Shown one piece after another: positions 1-12,197 of a DNA stretch of 40,400 nt. The stretch is taken from contig MNCI01033388.1 of NCBI GenBank assembly GCA_015680685.1, positions 1 to 40,400 of the forward strand, in the 5' to 3' direction. The notes beneath the pieces are model-generated. The model saw only the letters and a program-made list of their open reading frames with translations, did no database searches and had not been told where the DNA came from. Numbering within the stretch: position 1 is the stretch's first letter; each line of letters starts with the position of its first letter. Origin of the DNA: Gnetum montanum (Eukaryota; Streptophyta; Gnetopsida; Gnetales; Gnetaceae). Made by a program: the position numbers and the translations under genes.

Positions 1-1795
1 TGAGGCTAAGATTAATGTTAGATGTCCAAGTATGTTAGGTATTTAATAGCATAAAAATTCTATGGATGCTATTGGTCTTTGATTGGCACATGTAACATAG
101 GTTGCTTATGACCATCGATGTGATAACTCTATTATGATGGTGTTATGATTTAGAGTTTATAAAGAATAGGTCACTTATGACCATATGGATGGTGAAGTCT
201 ACACAAGGATGAGGACCAATTAATGATGAAGTATCCTAGAGAAGTTGAAATGACCTCCTTTGGGATGAATCAGTAAGGATTTTATCTTAGACCTTATTCT
301 AAGCGTGAGAGAGCATAGGTATGTTAGTACTTACAATTGGTAATTCATCTAGGACTAATAGTAATGCTTATATTTATTCTCTAGAAGGTTAGTAATCTAG
401 GACTACATGTTAAGCAACCAACACTAGTGTTAGTAGTAAATTCAATAATAAAAACTAATAAAATATCTACAGGCACAATTTAGTAATTAAGTACATGTGA
501 TAATAATATCATATTTACACTAAGTGTGGACATGTAGGCTACCAATAGAATTATGGTTGAGCTTTGCAAATAGTTATTCTAGAAGCATTGGTTTCCATTT
601 CTTTAGTTAGTGATCATTTAATCTTGAGATATGCTTCAAGCACATGTTAGAGAATTGGTATATGATATGAGTTATTTTTTGTTTTGTTGAAAGTTGTTTG
701 GCCTAGTAATGCCCTATGAGTTTTGATGCTGATAGACATATATGATTTTCAATGCTTGCTAGGAATCTAATAGAGTATGGGTATGAACATGATATGATAA
801 TATATAGTATGATTAATAATGTTCTTGAATGTGTGATTGTGGTACTATGCATGAGGAACTGACCTTGTAGTAGGTTGCCTAGTTTACCTTCATACCTCTC
901 CTTCAACATAGTTGCTACCTTCCTCATCAATAGAATATGTATAAAGGTTGTCACTCAATCTTGGACTAACCCCCTTTGTATGCAGGTGATGTAGATAAAA
1001 GCAAAAGAGACCAACAAGACTAAAGGAGTTGATGGAGGATGATTTGGTTTCATATTTCTTGATGTTTGTATGCATGTACTCATGCAAGAGATGGGTTTAT
1101 TTACTAGTGGTTTTTGCTTGGACAACCCATGAGCTATTATTTATTAATATCTATACACACACATAGAGTAGTGACTTAGAGTTAATGTGTTCTTTTATGC
1201 TTGATTTTAATTACATGCATGAGAATTTTATGAAGTGGTTTATGACTTTATGCTATGTGTTCATATGATCCATTGTTTGCATGATATGTTAACTTCACCA
1301 TTACAGTATATTATGGTCTATTCCTTAGCTTAGCTTTGGTTAGATGTATGAGGTGTTATAATTACTATTTATAAAAATACTTAAAAAATTTTAGCTCAAT
1401 GCTTGACTTGTTGGATACATAAGATCATAGACAATATTAATAGACTTGAGCATATAGGTTTTAGTAAAGGATGATGTATCTTAAATAATGTAATTGCAAC
1501 ATGGAAGGAAATGTAATGGACTTCTTATACTAATTAGGACATTACTTTTATTATATTAGATTCCTCTTTCCATGCTAACAACTAATCACCTTATTTTCAT
1601 TTTTCCATATGATCAAATGTTTATGAAAGACACTTGTCATCACATTCTTCGATATGCACATTAACTATAGGGATTACTAAGCTATCTCACTGTAGGGTGT
1701 ACCAAGTGACTAATTCTAGGGATTAGCAAGTTAACATTAGTTTAATATTTGAGGTTCAATATACCCATTCCATCATAACTAATGCATATGACATG
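1..1795. other. Unassigned AT-rich DNA left of element E0
   Basis: No convincing coding frame, LTR boundary or RNA gene was found. Both strands are full of stops; the short frames at 703-954 and 890-1087 have no recognisable motif. A weak local direct repeat sits at about 96-120 and 166-190, sharing the core CTTATGACCAT. A short ACACACACA run lies near 1155. This is the flank into which E0 inserted. It may itself be older repeat DNA, but I cannot name a family. Confidence 0.5.
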
Positions 1796-2656
1796 TGATG
1801 AGCAACAAGTATACCCTATGCCCAACAATATGAATCACTAGCATTCATTCAGCAATTCGATCAAATTCCAAGGACTTTAAGTTTCTAAGTACACTAACTC
1901 TAGGAGGTGAATATAATCATGGCAAACATTGTCTTCCCAGTCACACTTGTGAAGTTCAAGTGTATGGTTAAGTGTAACTGAGGCATATGATTTTTATCAT
2001 TTTATCTTTTATGAATTAAGTTTCTAAAGAATGAACAATAAAGTAATTTAAATGCTTAACTAACTAATTGATCTATGAATTAACTAATGTCTAACTATTC
2101 CTAATATAAGCATTCGTTCCCACTTGTCGTACACATCCTACACAAATTTAACACTATTGGATTACCAAACATTAAGCGTTATTGAATGTATGTTGGAAGT
2201 GGTTGTACTTATGTTTGCTATTTAATTACTATTAATTACTTAATTAGTTAAACATTAAAGGAAATTGATTGAAGTATTAAATGCATAAAGTAAACAATTA
2301 ATCTAGTCCAAGTGCTATAAAGTTTGATTAGAAAGTTTATCTTTATTGCTGTGAAGTGCTCAGGTATAATAGTGCTCAAATAAAGATCTGTATACTCTTT
2401 GACTTCTACTATAGGCACTTAGAAAAAAATTCTAACTATTGGAAAGAAAAACTACAAGAAATTTGTTACAAATATGAGACTTCTTGCCATAAATGCGGTG
2501 AAAGATGCACATTTATAGGCAAAAATATGGTGCCTTATTGATGGGTACATGTTAATGAGTCAAATCCTACATTGATAGGATCATGTCGACAAGATCCCAT
2601 CAATGAGGTCACATTGACAACATCTTGTCAATGCAACCAAACCATATGACTCATCA
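1796..2656 (-). repeat. E0 3' LTR (861 bp)
   Basis: On the minus strand this starts TGATGAGTCATATGG directly after the polypurine tract and ends GTTGCTCATCA. The interior (about 1800-2350) matches the R-U5 part of the partial LTR at 37417-37858 in the same orientation, and the two E1 LTRs in the opposite one. U3 is only about 140 bp (2656-2519) before a TATA motif. The U3 carries several ATTGATG/CATTGAC words like those in E1. Confidence 0.85.
2511..2520 (-). promoter_or_regulatory. TATA motif of E0 3' LTR
   Basis: The minus strand reads GCCTATAAAT here, about 137 bp inside the LTR start. This matches the position class of the TATAAATAT motifs in the E1, E3 and E5 LTRs. It is presumably the Pol II TATA box of U3; no transcript evidence is available. 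Confidence 0.55.
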
Positions 2657-2668
2657 TACCCCCATGAC
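2657..2668 (-). other. E0 polypurine tract
   Basis: The minus strand reads CATGGGGGTA immediately before the LTR start TGATGAG. E1 has GTGGGGGTA in the same place. A G-run ending at the 3' LTR edge is the expected primer for plus-strand DNA synthesis. Confidence 0.75.
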
Positions 2669-2689
2669 TGAATGAAAACTTGTCCTCAA

Positions 2690-5600
2690 GTTCTTTACAA
2701 AATTTGATAAGGTATGGGATTATTGACACACAAAACAAACATACAAAAAACACAACAATACCTAAGTGCCCAACTATGTGGTTTTATAATGATTACAAAA
2801 ATTTGGTGTTTAGGATAAAAAAATTGAACAATAGGACAAAACTAACAAACATAATTCCTTTTATGATGCAAAGATAGTGAAGAAGATCAAACAATCCTAG
2901 GCGTTGGAGGCTTTGAAGAACCTTGTCTTGCTTTGAGTGCACATAGTGGTTGAGGCAATTGTGGTTCTCTTGTAGTAGCTGCACCTTTTGATGAAAGATA
3001 AAAGATGTCCAACAATGCCTTTATCTTCTCTTCCTTACTTCAAGGATCATTCATAGTCCATGTTGCATCTCCAATGTGCACTGAAATGAGAATATCCGAC
3101 GAATAGGGCATTGTAGGTAACATCTTGTTAATATTCATGAACTAAGCAACAAATTATTTTTGTTTCATATTGACAACTCTGAGTGCATTGCACAGCTCCT
3201 GGTAATCATTCATTCACTTGGCTAGGCTCTCAATAGTTGATTGTTGATTAGTGAAATTCACCTTCAGAACCTCAAGTTTAGCATTGGAAATCTCAAGCTT
3301 TTTCTTGGTGTCTTTGTGATTCTTGAACTCTACCTTGTACAACAAGTATGAGCTGGCCAGTTTGTCTTCAATTTTGATCATAGCCTACCCATAGTCAACA
3401 TCACAAGGTTTTCATAACAAAGATTGGAAAGCTCCATGTACTCCATCATCTTCTTGATATGCAACTCTTTCATAACAATATCAACTCTATTATAGTCATT
3501 AATTCCATCACAGATAAGCTGCTAGACATTACCTCTTCTCTTGAGGTGCTAGAGGGTCTCATTGATTTTTTTCTTCATAATCTAAATGTTCTTTTCATTA
3601 ATTTCATTCTATAGGCCAAATTGATCTTTGTAATGGTTCTTGACCCTCTCAACTTTGAGAGCCTTGTTCTTCCAAGAGGCTATCTCTATTACATATTTTT
3701 GGAAAAATGCATGGACTTTCTCCATGGAGATATTTCTATTTTTGGTTCCTAATCTCCTCAAGTCATTGTTCACTCTAGCTATCTACTTCTATTGTTGATG
3801 GATAAAATTGGCCATTTGTTGCCTCTACACATCAACATTTTGTAGGTGATGATTCTCTATGGTTAGAATCTCATTCTCTTGATGCATTTAGTCCAAGTCC
3901 TTCTTGATGTTATGCATTGTAGCATTGGCTAAGGATTGGTCAAAGATGATTGTCTCCTTTACATCCTCAACCTTTTTGAGCTTGTCCTAAAGTTTTTTAA
4001 AAGCTTCATCATGTGTTAATGTAGGGTTAAGAAATACAACATCGACAAGACAAGCTCTAAATTCAACAAATTCTATAGTCAATCATTGGTTTTAAGATTA
4101 GGCTATTTCTAGTTGCCCCTCCATTATGATGCATTTTTCCCTTGCTTCAAGCAGCTTCAATTGGGTTATAGTGATTTTTTTCAAAAGATTAAAGACATCT
4201 AGAATTGATTGCCTGATTCCCACCAATCGGTCCAGCAACTCCTCATGCTAGGCTACTCTCAATTTTCCTCTAAGGGTTTCTATAGACATCTACACATCTC
4301 TAAGTGCAAAAATGTTTAGTACAAATACTACAGGTGCATTCAATGCTTTCGCAATTCTATCAGCAACTACCTCTAATTCTTTCAACTTTCCATGGTGCTA
4401 CATCACCAAGATAGTTGTCTCCTCACCCTCCTTCAGACACATCTAAAAAGTAGAAACATTCCTAGAAATTTTTGGTAATTTTTACTATTCATAGAGAGAT
4501 ATCATCACCTCTAAGGCATTAGGATTTAATCTCATGGGTATTTGAGTTTTTTAGGCTAGAAACATTGGTCCACCTCCTTCCATCTAACTTATGGTTTAAG
4601 CCACTTTGTTGAGGTGGCTCATTGCTGGGTAATACATAGATGGATCATCACCATTTTTTCCTACTTGCTACTCTTACTCTTGCAAGAGCTCCTCTCAAAT
4701 CTCATGCATGTGCTTAAGGGAAATGTAGGAGATCAATGTTGTTTCATGAGTAGGTGATGGAGGTGGTTGTTGCTACACCTTTCCTTGCATGACTTTGTTA
4801 GGCACCTTTTCCTTTATCATTTTCACCCAAGAGGTGATTAGAGTAGGTTAGATGAAATTATTTGTATAGCATGTTATTTCTTTTCTCTTGCAAAATTTTT
4901 GGATGAGACATGGGAACAGAAGCACCTTTCTTCCATGTTCATTTTCTTTAAATCACTTCTCTATCTCAAGATAGATTGGTTGTAGAAGGTTGACAAGGAA
5001 TTTATCATTTAGAGTGGTACATGGATGGGCAGATAAAGATATAATTTTGCTTGGCCTCACCATTGGATTAAGGTGAAAGCCTGCAATCTTGAAATATGCA
5101 TGTTCTACCATGGTTAGTGCATAAAATGCCTTGTGGTTTACTCCATAACACTCTTGTGTCCATTCTTTCTTAATGTCAAGATTTGTCTACATTGGGATTT
5201 CAACAATGTTGGCCCTAGTTTCTAGTAGCCTAAGGGCCTCTATAATGGCTTTTACCAAGTAGGACATTGAAATGTCATTGATCTTGACTGTTGAATTGAA
5301 ATACCGATTATTCCATAATAAGTATGTTTCTCCCATGTACCACTCTCCATTGGAAGTGATTGTGGGCCATATGGGAGAGTTTTTTGGTTGAGTGTTGACT
5401 TTTGGCAATGTGAAATTCAAGAAAGGTCCAAAGTTTAACTCTTAGAGCAAAGATTTCTAGACCTCCTTGTTTGTGATTTGGTTGAGGAAAGCCTTCATCA
5501 AGGTAACCTTAAGGTTCAATTTAGGCTCTAGTGCCTCATCTCAATGAGACTATTTCTTTGTAGCCGCTTCCTCAAGAATTTATCAAATAGATTCCACTTA

Positions 5601-5737
5601 ATCTCATCCCAAAAAGATCCTGTTACATGGGTCTCTGCTTGCTTATAGGGCTATGCTTGGCCCCTTCCCATTCCTGGTCATTTTCCCCTTAATTGACATG
5701 GTCGTCCTTCCTATGCATGCTTTCTTTTAAGTGTCAT
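2690..5737 (-). pseudogene. E0 extra reading frame downstream of pol; globular N-part, coiled-coil-like C-part; function unknown
   Basis: I do not recognise the product. The likely start is the minus ATG at 5737, which aligns with the ATG at 31181 of the E1 copy. The N-terminal third is the best preserved: a 77-residue open stretch at 5420-5187 continues with few stops to about 4860. It contains the readable motif EWYMGETYLLWNNRYFNS and then a stretch that includes CYGVNHKAFYAL. The C-terminal part (about 4000-2900) is rich in Lys, Glu, Leu and Asn without Pro, as in a coiled coil; around 3700-3600 it matches the E1 segment at 33220-33310. It lies between integrase and 3' LTR, the place of the env-like gene in Athila, but I see no signal peptide or membrane segment. 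It is broken by many stops. Confidence 0.6.
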
Positions 5738-6183
5738 CTATGATCATAACATAACCAAGGATTAGCATATAATGTGTAACTTATGATATTTAAGTACCTT
5801 ATCTCATTATGCAATTACACTTAGCCTAAGTTTGGACCATGGAAGATTGGTTATTTTATTATTATTTTAATGAATTTTAACTTAGAATGTTACCAAAGCT
5901 TGTTGGAAGGATTTAACTCTCATAAATTGATGTTTTAATGTTGGTTCCTCAGTTAAACCTTTGTGGAAGTTAGAAAAATTTTGAAAAAAATTTCTATTAA
6001 AAACTTAAGGTTTGTGGCTCCCACAACAAAGATGTTACCTCCAGTAGCTATAGGATTGAAGAATAGAGTAAATTAGACAAATGGTTAGGAAATTATGGCT
6101 CTTGGAAGGTTCTGGGCTCTATCAAGTTGAGAAAACTTTCCCCTCATTTTCGCTCAAATGTGAAAAATCCTTAAGTATCTGCA

Positions 6184-6222
6184 CATATATATAGATGATT
6201 TTTTCCCTTGTGTTAATGGGGT
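6184..6222 (-). promoter_or_regulatory. E0 internal U3-like promoter module before the extra frame
   Basis: On the minus strand the word CCCCATTAA (6221-6213) is followed by CTATATATATGTGC, about 450 bp before the ATG of the extra frame. The E1 copy has the same arrangement with CCCCATCAATG then CTATAAATATGTG at 30695-30728. These words also occur in the LTR U3 regions of the family. I infer an internal promoter for the downstream frame. Confidence 0.45.
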
Positions 6223-6309
6223 CTCATTGAAGAAGTCTTGCCTATGCATCCCCCTTGTCGATGGAGCTTATGTACAAAAAGTTTTCACATTAAATAATTA
6301 AAAAAATAC

Positions 6310-7800
6310 AACAATTTTTAACATGAAATTGAAATCTACAAAGAGCTAGAAAAGTCATGAACATGATGAAATTCTAGAAGAGGCCTTGAAAACTCACAAA
6401 ATTAGAGAAATTGATGGGAGAATGAAATTTTATTGGAGAAATGCCTTAAGAAGCACATATTTGGATGCAACTGATGGGCCACACAAAATATTTGATTGTA
6501 AAAATGTCTAAGGATAATGAACTTAACTACTCCAACCAAGAGATATGCAAGTGGGTCCTCCCCATAATAGGCTCATGCCCTTTTTGCCCTTGCATATCCT
6601 CAAACCAAGGATTCCATGGGCCCCATAGTTGACTAATACTTATGAAAAGTTAAGAACCAAATTTAAAAGAATCTATGTAAGAATTTTAATACTTCAAAAT
6701 AAGACATTGAACAAGACATGAACAACTGACACTAAGGTGGTTTATGGGAAGCATGGATGGAAGAGAGAGAAAGTGAAATGGAGTTTCAAATTATGGTCAC
6801 ATGAAGTTCCTTGTGGATCTTATGGTTAAATGATGCAATAAAGTCCATCCTTAGTCCAAATCAAAACCAACCAATTTTAATAACTTCGCATTGACACTCT
6901 AAGACTAGTACATCCCTTCAAGACACAAGAATTCTCCCATAGAGAAAACACAATTCCTTATTGAGAGGAAAAGAGAAGTAGAAAATTAGAAAGTTCCCTA
7001 GTTAGAGGGGACCTTCAGGCATGGGTAACATGTCTTTCTAGTCCCCAATGCTTGTAGCTCATTATTTTGTCTAGAGGGTGTGTTTTGAATTTCCATCGTG
7101 TTTTTTTTTTCTTTTGACATTTATGTTTTTATGGATTTTCAGATGGGAAATACACCATGTAAAGGCTTATTAACTTCCTATTATTGGTTGATGTGAAATG
7201 GTAAGAAATCCATGAAAACAATTCATTCACTCAAGTAAGTAGAAAAGTACAAAGAGCATCGAATTCCTGTGAAGTCACAACCTTATTAACCTATTTGATC
7301 TTTTCCAAGTTTGAAAACTACCAAGGTTAGAGATTTGTTAAAATTTCATTAATGAAAGGAACCTCATATTCCAAAAACCAAGAATACCATATATTGTTGT
7401 GAATGGATGGATGATGTGGACCCATTGCTTGTTCCATTAAAAAGAAACTTTGTCTTAGTCATCAATCATCAAAATTCAAAGATAGAGACCAGACGTTAAT
7501 AATAAAAAACCACCATTAGCAAGCAACTACAACATGATTTTGTCCTATTGGTGACAAAGAAATTTGTTAGAAAATAATAAGAAAACACTCCAAAATAAAG
7601 TAAAATATAGAAGAAATTATAAAATATTCAAGAAAGATAAAATGTACTAATGATGTTAGTAAACAAAAAATGGAAAAAATAAGTGTAAAACAAAAAATTA
7701 TAAAACAAAAGAGTGTAAAAACTAAAGAGCCAATTTAATGATTAGCTAAATGGCCATCTTCCCCATCACTGAGTGGAAAGGAGGAGATCTAAAAATTGAG
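6310..7800 (-). other. E0 non-coding spacer between integrase and extra frame
   Basis: This AT-rich stretch has no supported gene. It is collinear with 19130-20805 of E1, with recognisable blocks at about 6950-7100 matching 19990-20140 (an arm containing CAGGCATGGGTAACATG). It contains a T-run near 7105 that is an A-rich purine tract on the element's coding strand. Its conservation in both copies shows it belongs to the family and is not a later insertion. Confidence 0.6.
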
Positions 7801-8985
7801 CATGGCTATCCATTCAAAGAGTTGTTACTAGCACTAGCTTGCTTTAGCTCATGAAAAGGTTTGACTTGTTGCATGTTGACCAATTGCTTTTTATTTGAGC
7901 TTTTAGGTTTGTAGAACAACATGGCCCTAGAAGGAAAGGTTTCATAAATGATGTAAGGCCATTCCCATAATGTTTGAAACTTGGTACGTTGTGGCACATG
8001 TGTGGGGTTCTCATAGAGGACCTTGTCTCTATGTTGGAATTTTACTCTTCTTATTCTAAGGTTATGACATTTTTGTTGAATTCTTTGTGTACTTTATTCA
8101 AGGATATGGCCACCAATCTATTTTCATCTAGCACATTAAGGTTGATCAATCTTTCTTTTTATGCTAGGAAAGATTAAGATCTAGGTGACAAGCTATTGAA
8201 AGTGTATGAAGCTTGAATTGAATTGGAAGAGTTGGTAATTTTTCATACACTAGCTCATAGGGAGAGTAGCCTATAGGAAGTTTCCATGTTGAGTAGTTAG
8301 CCCAAAGGGCATCATTAAGTTTGGTGCTCCATTATCTCCTATATTTGCTAATTGTTCTCATTAAGATATTGCAGATATCCTTATTGGTAACCTTTGCTTG
8401 ACAATTGGATTAGGGGTGGTAGGATGTTGTTAATTTATGTTCTACCCCAATCACTGCATGAGATTGTGAAAATTTGTGCCTATAAAGTGAGTACCATTAT
8501 CAAAAATAAATGCATGTGGCACACCAAACCTATCTACAATATTTTTTTGTACAAACTATGCAACAATGGAAGATGCACATTTGATGATATCTATTACTTC
8601 TACCCATTTCAAAAAATAGTAAACAGTGACTATGATGTACACCTTTCTATTTGACATGGGTGTGATGGGACTTATGAAGTTAATGCCTTAGATTTCAAAG
8701 GATTCTATTGGCTGAATCCACTACTAGGGATCCTCCATTTGAGTGGTTATCCCATCATCTTATTGATAGTATTCATAAGAGTAGACAAATTGATGAGTGT
8801 CCTTAAAGAGTGTTGGCTAATAATACCCTACCATTAGGATCTTAATGGCCATGTGTCTTCCTACATAGTGGCCCCCACAAGAACCCTTCTGAGCATCTTG
8901 TATAACACACAACTAATCAGCATCAGGAACACACCAATGAACTAGGCCATCAGTGCATACCTTGTAAAGGTGTCTGTTGATCTCC
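7800..8985 (-). pseudogene. E0 integrase (broken)
   Basis: Minus-strand remnant of a Ty3/gypsy integrase. The zinc-finger end lies around 8770-8880, with both cysteines of CxxC read as Tyr (8777-8775 and 8768-8766). The catalytic core follows at about 8700-8380. The first catalytic Asp reads Asn (plus-strand bases 8679-8681, GAC to AAC), while a DNGTHF motif around the second Asp persists. A C-terminal GPY/F-like module (KFQTLWEWPYII) is readable in the frame 7997-7806. The product would have joined cDNA to host DNA. Stops and frameshifts interrupt it throughout. Confidence 0.75.
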
Positions 8986-9179
8986 ATGAAGCATTTGGCC
9001 TAATGAAGAAAGTGTTATTTCTTCCAATGATCCAACTCTTGTGGCATCTCCTTAGTGAGAAGATAGATGAGAACACCATTGTTTTTGTTTATCACACTAG
9101 AAAAGAGGAGTTCATTAGGAAATTGATCAGAAAGTGGCCTCTCCTCCTCTTTGTTGTTCCATCATAACTGAGATAGGTG

Positions 9180-9600
9180 GTCAGTCACTACATTCTTAAT
9201 TCCTTTTTAATCTATCATTGTGAGACTGAATTCCTACAAGATCACAAGCTGCTGTATGACATGAGGGCTCATCATCAATTTGTTCATTAGGAAGTAAATG
9301 ATACTATTGTCGATGTACACAAATACCTTGTATCCAAGCACGTAGTTCCTGAACTTATCCAGGACATACACCATTTCCATTAGCTCTTTTTCTATTATGG
9401 TGTAGTTGAGTTGTGCATCCACAATGCTTCAACTTGAACAGTGGATGTAATAAGGATGTTTTTGATCATCTAACTACATAAGCACTACTACCAAGGCATA
9501 GTTCGATGCGTCTGTCATGATGCGAAATGGTTAAAACCAATCAAGTACTCGTAGAATTAGAGTTTCTACAAGCTTTTCTTTGAGTTGTTGGAATGCCTTT
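9180..9600 (-). pseudogene. E0 RNase H (broken)
   Basis: The frame 9422-9234 on the minus strand carries the hallmark string LNYTIIEKELMEMVYVLDKF followed by YKVFVYIDNS and a FLMNK motif. This is the typical gypsy RNase H signature (NYTxxEKEL, then VxxDH). The Asp of the D-H pair is kept but His reads Asn. This domain would degrade the RNA strand during reverse transcription. The E1 counterpart is at 17541-17744 with the same wording. Confidence 0.82.
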
Positions 9601-9639
9601 TCGAATTCCTTGGTCCATAATAATTAAGCATCTTTTTTT

Positions 9640-10440
9640 GTCAGTTCCACCAATGATTTTGCAATCTTAGAGAAATTCTCTATGAATTTCTAGTAGTAGC
9701 CAGTGTGTCTAAGGAATGGTTGAACATCTTTAATGGTTTGCAATTGGCAAGTTATTCCTTGAATGATTCTGATCTTTTTAGGGTCCATCTTAATGTTAAC
9801 TTGAGAAATTCTATGCCCAAGCATAATGCCCTCCTAGACCATCAAATGGCTCTTTTGTTGATTGAGCTAAAGATTGGTCTCCACTCATCTTTTAAGCAGT
9901 TACTCAAGGTGGTGAAGAAGTCATCCATGAAAACTTCCATCCTACTACCAATCTGCTACTGACAAATGCTACAAAAATGATGTTGAAATGTTGTAGGGGC
10001 ACTACACAGACCAAATGACATCTTTCTATATGCAAAAGTCCCCTAGGAACTTGTGAATGTATTTTTGGCCTGATCTTCTAGTGTGATTTGAATTTGGTTA
10101 TAGCCACTATAACCATCTAGAAAGCTATAGAAACATGTCTAGAAATAGTATCCAATACCTAGTCCAACAATGGCAATGGAAAATGATCTTTGTAGTTCAC
10201 CATGTTCAACGACCTAAAATCAATGCACACCCTCCACTTGCCATCTTTTTTGGCATGATTACAAGTGGGCCAACCCACTCACTATCCATAATTGGATAGA
10301 TGAACCCTACCTTGAGGAGCTGTTCAATTTCCTACTTAATGATTTGCTTTAATTTTGGATTCAGCCATCGTTGTTGCTAACTCTTTGGCTTGATGGAAGG
10401 ATTAGTATAGATGCAATGCTGACATATCCTAGGATCAATC
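9640..10440 (-). pseudogene. E0 reverse transcriptase (broken)
   Basis: On the minus strand the catalytic YxDD box is intact as FMDD (plus 9920-9931). Upstream are remnants of the fingers region and of the SGYNQI and APxxFQ-type motifs, interrupted by stops. It aligns with the E1 RT at 16520-17130. The domain copies element RNA into DNA in the cytoplasmic particle. Survival of the catalytic box is not evidence of activity, because flanking frames are broken. Confidence 0.8.
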
Positions 10441-10859
10441 CCAATGAGTTCGGGATATGACCAAGCAAAGGCTATTAGCCATTTGTTAACCATGTTCAAT
10501 AACTTCTTTTTCTAGTTAGGAGTAAGGTTGACATTGATTATCACTAACTTGCCACTTTTCAGGAATGCATACTCCATGTCATCAAGTAGAGTATTCAACT
10601 CTAAGGGCTCTTGTTTAAAATTTTTACTGATTTCCAATTCTTTCCAATAGGCATCATCAGGTTCATCATTAGAGAGTTAGTAATGAACTTACTCAAGTTC
10701 ATCCATGCCTTCAATATAGGCACATGTTAGGCTATTAGTAGGTTCCATGCAAAATGTGCTACTTTCAGGATTAGCTATCAATCATTGGGTGCCCTCCTAT
10801 ATTATGGGTACTACATATATGCACCTTTGAATTTCTAATTCACCTACACACTATCTACA

Positions 10860-11430
10860 TGCTTTGATTGATGTGCTTTTTATGGCCTATAGTTTCTACA
10901 CATATTTGCATCTTGTATCATTTTACATTATGCATGGAACTCTCTTCTTCTTGATCTTTCCAAATGCATTTTTCTTTGAAATCTCCAAGGAAAGATCTTG
11001 GATTCTCAACCATGTATCAATGGTACTTAGCCAAGCCTTTCTTCTAATGATTGGAAAGTTCCCCTTACAATTTTCAACATGGATTACTAGAAAGTCAATA
11101 GGATAGGACCACCCATAGATGGTAGTCACAATGTCCTCCACTAATCCCAAGGAAACAGTGATGGATTAGTCTAATAACTCAAGATGGATGTTATTCTTTT
11201 TGAGTGGAGGTAGGCTCCATGATTTATATATCTCATGAAAAATCATATTAACACCAAAACATGAATCTAGAAGATCTTTGCAAGGCTCACTTCTAGTGAG
11301 TTCAAGATAGATTAAGAAACTTCTAGGATTATATCTTTTGCTAGGAAGATGGCTAGCCCTTATTGAATCAGTTACCACATGGGTTAGCATGACAGTATGC
11401 ACTTTGCAAGGTGTTTGGTTCAAAGGGCAC
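10860..11430 (-). pseudogene. E0 aspartic protease region (broken)
   Basis: Two minus-strand frames cover this domain. The frame 11423-11166 carries the active-site type string LLDSCFGVN (canonical LLDSG.S.N), with the catalytic Asp kept but the following Gly read as Cys. The frame 11150-10923 carries the C-terminal half, including GLVEDIVTTIYGWSYPIDF and PIIRRKAWLST. A gypsy protease would normally have the form PIILGRPWLxT here. It would cleave the Gag-Pol polyprotein. The E1 match is at 15540-15925. Confidence 0.72.
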
Positions 11431-11469
11431 TGGAGTGGATTGGATGCAAAGGATGAGGAAGAAGTAGTG

Positions 11470-11881
11470 TTACCAGTAGCATGAGTCTATGAGAGTTTTT
11501 TAGGGCTATTGGTTTGAAACAATGGTCTTTTCCTAGGTCTAGGTTCTAAACCACGAATCACTTAGCTAAGGAGCTGACTATAAATTAGCAGCCCTGGTAA
11601 TGTTACATTACTATCGTTGGGCTAGAATTTCATCCTGCATTGATGAAGCAACTGGTAATTAGCTTAAGGGTAGAACAACATGAGAAGAAGAATGAGGAGG
11701 ATGATAAGGATATGAGGACTCCCCTCTTGTAGATGAAGAATGAGTTCTATAATACTTAGTAGTGTAGTAGTAATGTTGAAAAGTGTGACTAGAAGAGTCA
11801 TGTGGAGACATGGATTGTTGAACATAGTATCCATATGGATATCTATAAGGGTATTGCTACCTTGGTGTTGACATCCCTCAT
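11470..11881 (-). pseudogene. E0 gag, C-terminal block (left of the E1 insertion)
   Basis: This minus-strand sequence aligns with E1 gag around 14960-15330 and ends abruptly at the E1 5' LTR. It continues the gag block that resumes at 35173. It is degraded, with stops and frameshifts. Confidence 0.7.
11877..11881. other. Left target-site duplication of E1 (CTCAT)
   Basis: It pairs with CCTAT at 35173-35177. In the alignment of E0's gag against E1's own gag the 5' flank and the 3' flank overlap by exactly five bases. The two copies differ only by C/T changes, so the original was probably CCCAT. Five bp is the normal Ty3/gypsy duplication length. Confidence 0.7.
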
Positions 11882-12051
11882 TGATGAAATATCAAAGTAT
11901 CACATCAATGGGCCCCCATCAACATGTCCTCATCTATGGATCCCTGTTGATGTAGCCCCATCAACGTGGTGTTGCCCCATTGATAGGGTTGCATTGACGT
12001 AGCGTTTGTTGCTTTTATGAGGCCCCATTGACACAACTCCATAATAAAGTC

Positions 12052-12060
12052 TATAAATAT
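12052..12060 (+). promoter_or_regulatory. TATA box of E1 5' LTR
   Basis: TATAAATAT lies about 170 bp inside the LTR. The same word is at 34420-34428 in the 3' LTR and at equivalent places in E3 (21415) and E5 (37970). This fits a Pol II start for genomic RNA just downstream. Confidence 0.65.
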
Positions 12061-12197
12061 CTACTCACCAACTATGTCTATGGATGTCATATGATAGTCG
12101 TAGTAGAGCTCTTGTAGTTTGACCCATAATATGAGTTAGAAAGTGTATGAATCTTTATTCAAGCACTAATTTACCTGAGCACACTAGTGTAAATGGT

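Noticed and set aside
506-545. Zinc-knuckle-like residues (KCGHVGY) in the left flank
   Set aside because: Only one Cys and no full CxxCxxxxHxxxxC spacing. Stops surround it, and no gag context is visible.
11802-12002. 66-codon plus-strand frame
   Set aside because: It crosses the junction between E0 gag and the E1 5' LTR, so it is a chance chimera of two elements.
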